Of a stretch of DNA of 40,563 nucleotides, positions 38,223 through 40,563 are shown one piece after another. The position numbers and the translations under genes are program-made. Under the pieces are notes generated by a model. It was not told the DNA's origin and did not search any database. It saw only the letters and a program-made list of their open reading frames with translations. Each line of letters opens with the position of its first letter. The stretch's first letter is position 1. The DNA is from Zymomonas sp. (lineage in GTDB: Bacteria; Pseudomonadota; Alphaproteobacteria; Sphingomonadales; Sphingomonadaceae), in contig JAIYAJ010000544.1 in the NCBI GenBank assembly GCA_027489105.1, positions 1 through 40,563 of the forward strand. The letters are read 5' to 3'.

Positions 38223-38918
38223 ATGCAAAATCGGAAAAAAAATCCATCGGGCAAAAGCGCGGGCGGCGAGGTCATCCCGGATCGCTGGACCTTCAAGAGC
38301 CCGGCCATCGCCAACGCCTTTGACGCGCACGTTCGCGAGCAGCTTCCTTGGTATGACCTCGCGACGGGCGTGATGGCGCACACGGCCCGGCACTTCATCC
38401 CGCGCGGCGGCATGGTCGTGGACCTCGGCGCATCGACGGGCAATGTAGAGCGCGCCCTCAGGCCGACGCTCGATGCTCAGCGCGCCGACATCATCGCGGT
38501 TGATGACAGTCGGGACATGCTGGACCGCTATGACGGCATGGCCGTGCGCGTCCACGCTGACATCGCGGACTATCCGATCCCGGTGTGCGACCTCGTGGTG
38601 TCGTTTCTCTGCCTCATGTTTTTGCCCGTCGCCAAGCGGCGCTCAGTGCTTGAGCGCGCGAAGGCTTCGCTCAGGCCGGGCGGCGCGATCATCCTGTTCG
38701 AGAAAGCGCAGCCGCCGACCGGATATGCAGGCGTCATCTCGATGCGTTTGGCGTTGGCCGCGAAATATGAGAACGGTGCGCCACCGGATGAGGTGATCCG
38801 AAAAGAACTCTCGCTCGCGGGCATCCAGCGCCCGCTTGAGAGCGCCGAACTTGAAGGCTTCACGGAGTTGTTTCGGTTCGGTGATTTTGGCGGCTATGTT
38901 TTTGACAGGGGTGCGTAA
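38223..38918 (+). CDS. CmoA-like SAM-dependent enzyme, first gene of the late operon
   Basis: A 231-residue class I SAM-binding protein. VVDLGASTG (65-73) is motif I, IIAVDDS (90-96) the acidic loop, and SLRPGGAIILFEK (149-161) motif V-like. Collinearity with E. coli CmoA is notable: FD..V....P.Y at 33-44, DLG-S-G, R then II-A-D-S, GG-..-EK, and KYENG..PDEVI..E. CmoA makes carboxy-SAM from prephenate and SAM. Its carboxylate-binding Arg199 aligns near Glu195 here, so the product may differ. The stop overlaps terS (TAATG). Confidence 0.8.
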   Translation: MQNRKKNPSGKSAGGEVIPDRWTFKSPAIANAFDAHVREQLPWYDLATGVMAHTARHFIPRGGMVVDLGASTGNVERALRPTLDAQRADIIAVDDSRDMLDRYDGMAVRVHADIADYPIPVCDLVVSFLCLMFLPVAKRRSVLERAKASLRPGGAIILFEKAQPPTGYAGVISMRLALAAKYENGAPPDEVIRKELSLAGIQRPLESAELEGFTELFRFGDFGGYVFDRGA

Positions 38919-39370
38919 TGGCAGGGCGTGGTAAACCGGGGCGGCCTTCGGCGGCTGAATTGCAGGCGACGCTGACCGTCATTCAGGGCGGGTTCGGTGA
39001 GCGGCCCGAGCCGCCTGACGACCTCAACCCGGTCCAGAAAGAAATCTGGAAGGCGGTCGTCTCAAGCGAGCCCGTTGAGTTCTTCGCGTCAACGGTGCTG
39101 CAAGCGATGCTTGCCGACTATTGCCGTCACCGCGAGGCCGCCGACATGGTGAGCGGCATCATCGCTCAGTTTCAGCCGGAATGGCTCAAGAGCGAAAAGG
39201 CCGCCAAGCGGTATCAAGTTTTGCTCAACATGCGGGACAAAGAGACGAACGCCTGTGCCCGGCTGGCGACGAAACTCCGCCTGACCAATCAAGCGCGCTA
39301 CACGCCGCAGGCCGCCGCTACGGCGGCGAAACATGCGGCCCCGGCGGCTGAGCCTTGGGCGTTCAAATAA
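38918..39370 (+). CDS. terS: Terminase small subunit (P27-like)
   Basis: A 150-residue DNA-recognition subunit of the packaging motor. The N-terminal MAGRGKPGRPSAAELQATLT and PDDLNPVQKEIWKAVV are typical of P27-type small terminases, followed by a helical core (MLADYCRHREAADMVSGIIA) and a flexible Ala-rich end. It starts at the TAATG overlap with the CmoA-like gene and is followed by terL after 7 nt. Confidence 0.86.
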   Translation: MAGRGKPGRPSAAELQATLTVIQGGFGERPEPPDDLNPVQKEIWKAVVSSEPVEFFASTVLQAMLADYCRHREAADMVSGIIAQFQPEWLKSEKAAKRYQVLLNMRDKETNACARLATKLRLTNQARYTPQAAATAAKHAAPAAEPWAFK

Positions 39371-39377
39371 CGCGCCC

Positions 39378-40563
39378 ATGGCCCGCAAGCGCACGCCGCC
39401 TAAGGTAGCCAAGAAAGCGCGTCGCTCGGCCTTACCGCCGGGCGACGTTTTGCTGCCGATCCCTGACACGCGGGGCGGTCGCAACGTCCGATGGATTGAG
39501 GCCATGTGCCGGGTGCCCGAGGGCGCGATGGTCGGCCAGCCCGTGCGCCTGCTGCAGTGGCAACGGGAAATCATCTACGGCATCTATGACAACCCGCACC
39601 TCACGCGGCGCGGCATCATTTCGTTCGGGCGAAAGAACGGCAAGACGGCGCTCGCCGCGTTCCTCCTCCTGCTGCACCTTTGCGGCCCTGAGAGCCGTGT
39701 CAACGGCCAGCTATACAGCGCCGCTCAGTCCAAAGAGCAGGCCGCCGTTCTGTTTGGCCTCGCCGCCAAGTCTGTCCGCTACTCGCCGGACCTCAGCCGG
39801 GTGGTCGTCATCCGTGATACGGTCAAGCAACTCTTTTGCCCGCAGCGCGGCACGCTCTACCGGGCGCTGTCCGCTGAGGCGAAAACGGCCTTCGGCCTCT
39901 CGCCCGTGTTTATCGTTCATGACGAACTTGGACAGGTGAAGGGTCCGCGCTCAACGCTCTATGAGGCGCTGGAAACCGCGACCGCCGCGCAAGTCGATCC
40001 GCTGTCCATTGTCATTTCGACGCAAGCGCCGACCGATAGCGACCTTCTGAGCATCTTGATTGACGACGCCAAGGCCGGGCACGACCCGAAGGTCAAGCTG
40101 TTCCTCTACTCCGCGAACGACAATCTGGACCCGTTTAGCGAGGAGGCGATCAAGGCGGCGAACCCGGCCTATGGCTACTTCCAGAACCCGGCTGAGGTGA
40201 AGGCGATGGCCGCCGACGCCAAGCGAATGCCGAGCCGTCAGGCTGAGTTTGAGAACCTTGTCCTCAATCGCCGCGTTGAGGCGGTCGCGCCGTTCGTTTC
40301 CCGCATCACATGGGCCGCGTGTGGAGCGCCTGTGCGCCCGCTGCAGGGGTGTGACGTTTACGGCGGCCTTGACCTCTCCCAAGTCAACGACCTGACCGCT
40401 GCCGTTTTCATCGGCAAGCTGGACGGGGTATGGAACGTCCACCCCACGTTCTGGCTCCCGGGTGAGGGGCTTTCTCAGAAAGCCGCCGACGACCGCCAGC
40501 CCTATGACGTGTGGCGCAATCAGGGGTTCTTGCAGGCTACGCCGGGGCCAACCGTCGATTATG
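39378..40563 (+). CDS. terL: Terminase large subunit, N-terminal part (continues at base 1)
   Basis: ATG 39378 starts a protein that runs off the window; unique sequence ends at 40444 and continues at base 1 to 550, total 538 residues. Residues 84-90 (GRKNGKT) are the Walker A motif, VFIVHDELGQ the Walker B with catalytic Glu, and STQAPTDSD motif III. GGLDLSQVNDL opens the nuclease domain with its first catalytic Asp. This is the ATPase that pumps DNA into the prohead. Confidence 0.94.
   Translation, partial: MARKRTPPKVAKKARRSALPPGDVLLPIPDTRGGRNVRWIEAMCRVPEGAMVGQPVRLLQWQREIIYGIYDNPHLTRRGIISFGRKNGKTALAAFLLLLHLCGPESRVNGQLYSAAQSKEQAAVLFGLAAKSVRYSPDLSRVVVIRDTVKQLFCPQRGTLYRALSAEAKTAFGLSPVFIVHDELGQVKGPRSTLYEALETATAAQVDPLSIVISTQAPTDSDLLSILIDDAKAGHDPKVKLFLYSANDNLDPFSEEAIKAANPAYGYFQNPAEVKAMAADAKRMPSRQAEFENLVLNRRVEAVAPFVSRITWAACGAPVRPLQGCDVYGGLDLSQVNDLTAAVFIGKLDGVWNVHPTFWLPGEGLSQKAADDRQPYDVWRNQGFLQATPGPTVDY
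40445..40563. repeat. Terminal overlap with 1-119 (circular closure)
   Basis: Identical to bases 1-119; see that entry. The unique genome is therefore 40,444 bp. Confidence 0.9.

Overview
The window is a complete, circularly closed genome of a tailed phage. Bases 40445-40563 repeat bases 1-119 exactly, so the unique genome is 40,444 bp and the cut falls inside the large terminase gene. It is dense, G+C-rich (about 60-65% in the lines counted) and coding on both strands. Siphovirus morphology is inferred from HK97-type head genes, a tail chaperone frameshift, a 709-residue tape measure and a lambda J-like tip protein, with no sheath or contractile baseplate genes. An alphaproteobacterial host is suggested by the composition, the general tail layout, and an apparently complete absence of GANTC, the site methylated by the alphaproteobacterial enzyme CcrM. 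I found no integrase, DNA polymerase, tRNA or CRISPR array, so a temperate lifestyle is not supported despite the HTH regulators.

Layout. The late operon runs rightward from about 38.2 kb through the end and on to 18.3 kb. It holds a SAM enzyme resembling CmoA, small and large terminase, portal, protease, capsid, neck proteins, tail tube, chaperones (with a -1 frameshift site), tape measure, four tail-tip proteins, a J-like fibre/hub, and a lysis cassette (GH24 endolysin, holin, membrane protein, nested Rz/Rz1 spanins). It ends at a terminator near 18.34 kb. From 18.5 to 25.0 kb leftward operons carry two membrane-anchored paralogues, HNH nucleases, a DUF1367-like protein, a PD-(D/E)XK nuclease and a large coiled-coil protein, probably a recombination module. 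A Cro-like HTH gene at 25.16 kb and a winged-helix gene are divergent. Rightward from there, past a strong terminator, lie DNA-binding proteins, a stand-alone DnaA domain IV protein, an O-like initiator with two exact 29-bp iteron blocks inside it (candidate origin) and a possible helicase loader. From 29.0 to 32.6 kb leftward operons hold small unknown proteins. From 32.7 to 36.6 kb rightward genes include an HNH nuclease, a ParB-like protein, a tandem-ParB/SAM-enzyme fusion and a HAD-like protein. From 36.6 to 38.1 kb a leftward operon encodes an amidoligase, a gamma-glutamyl cyclotransferase-like protein and an HTH protein.

Regulation. Leftward operons share a repeated promoter design: an A/T-rich upstream segment, a -35 of TTGACC or close to it, and a palindrome over the -10. 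One palindrome class is GGGTA-N5-TACCC (four sites, each with a 16-nt spacer). The other is GGAA-N5-TTCC (promoters at 20.2 and 25.05 kb, plus sites at the Cro-like gene and upstream of two -35 elements). The 38.2-kb palindrome also overlaps a rightward -10, so one operator may control both the amidoligase operon and the late operon.

Most interesting candidate system: 34.0-38.9 kb combines ParB-type DNA-binding domains, a non-canonical SAM-enzyme domain, a HAD-like enzyme, an amidoligase, a cyclotransferase and a CmoA-like SAM enzyme. One reading is a carboxymethylation-then-amidation pathway acting on DNA or another polymer. This is inference, with tests given below.
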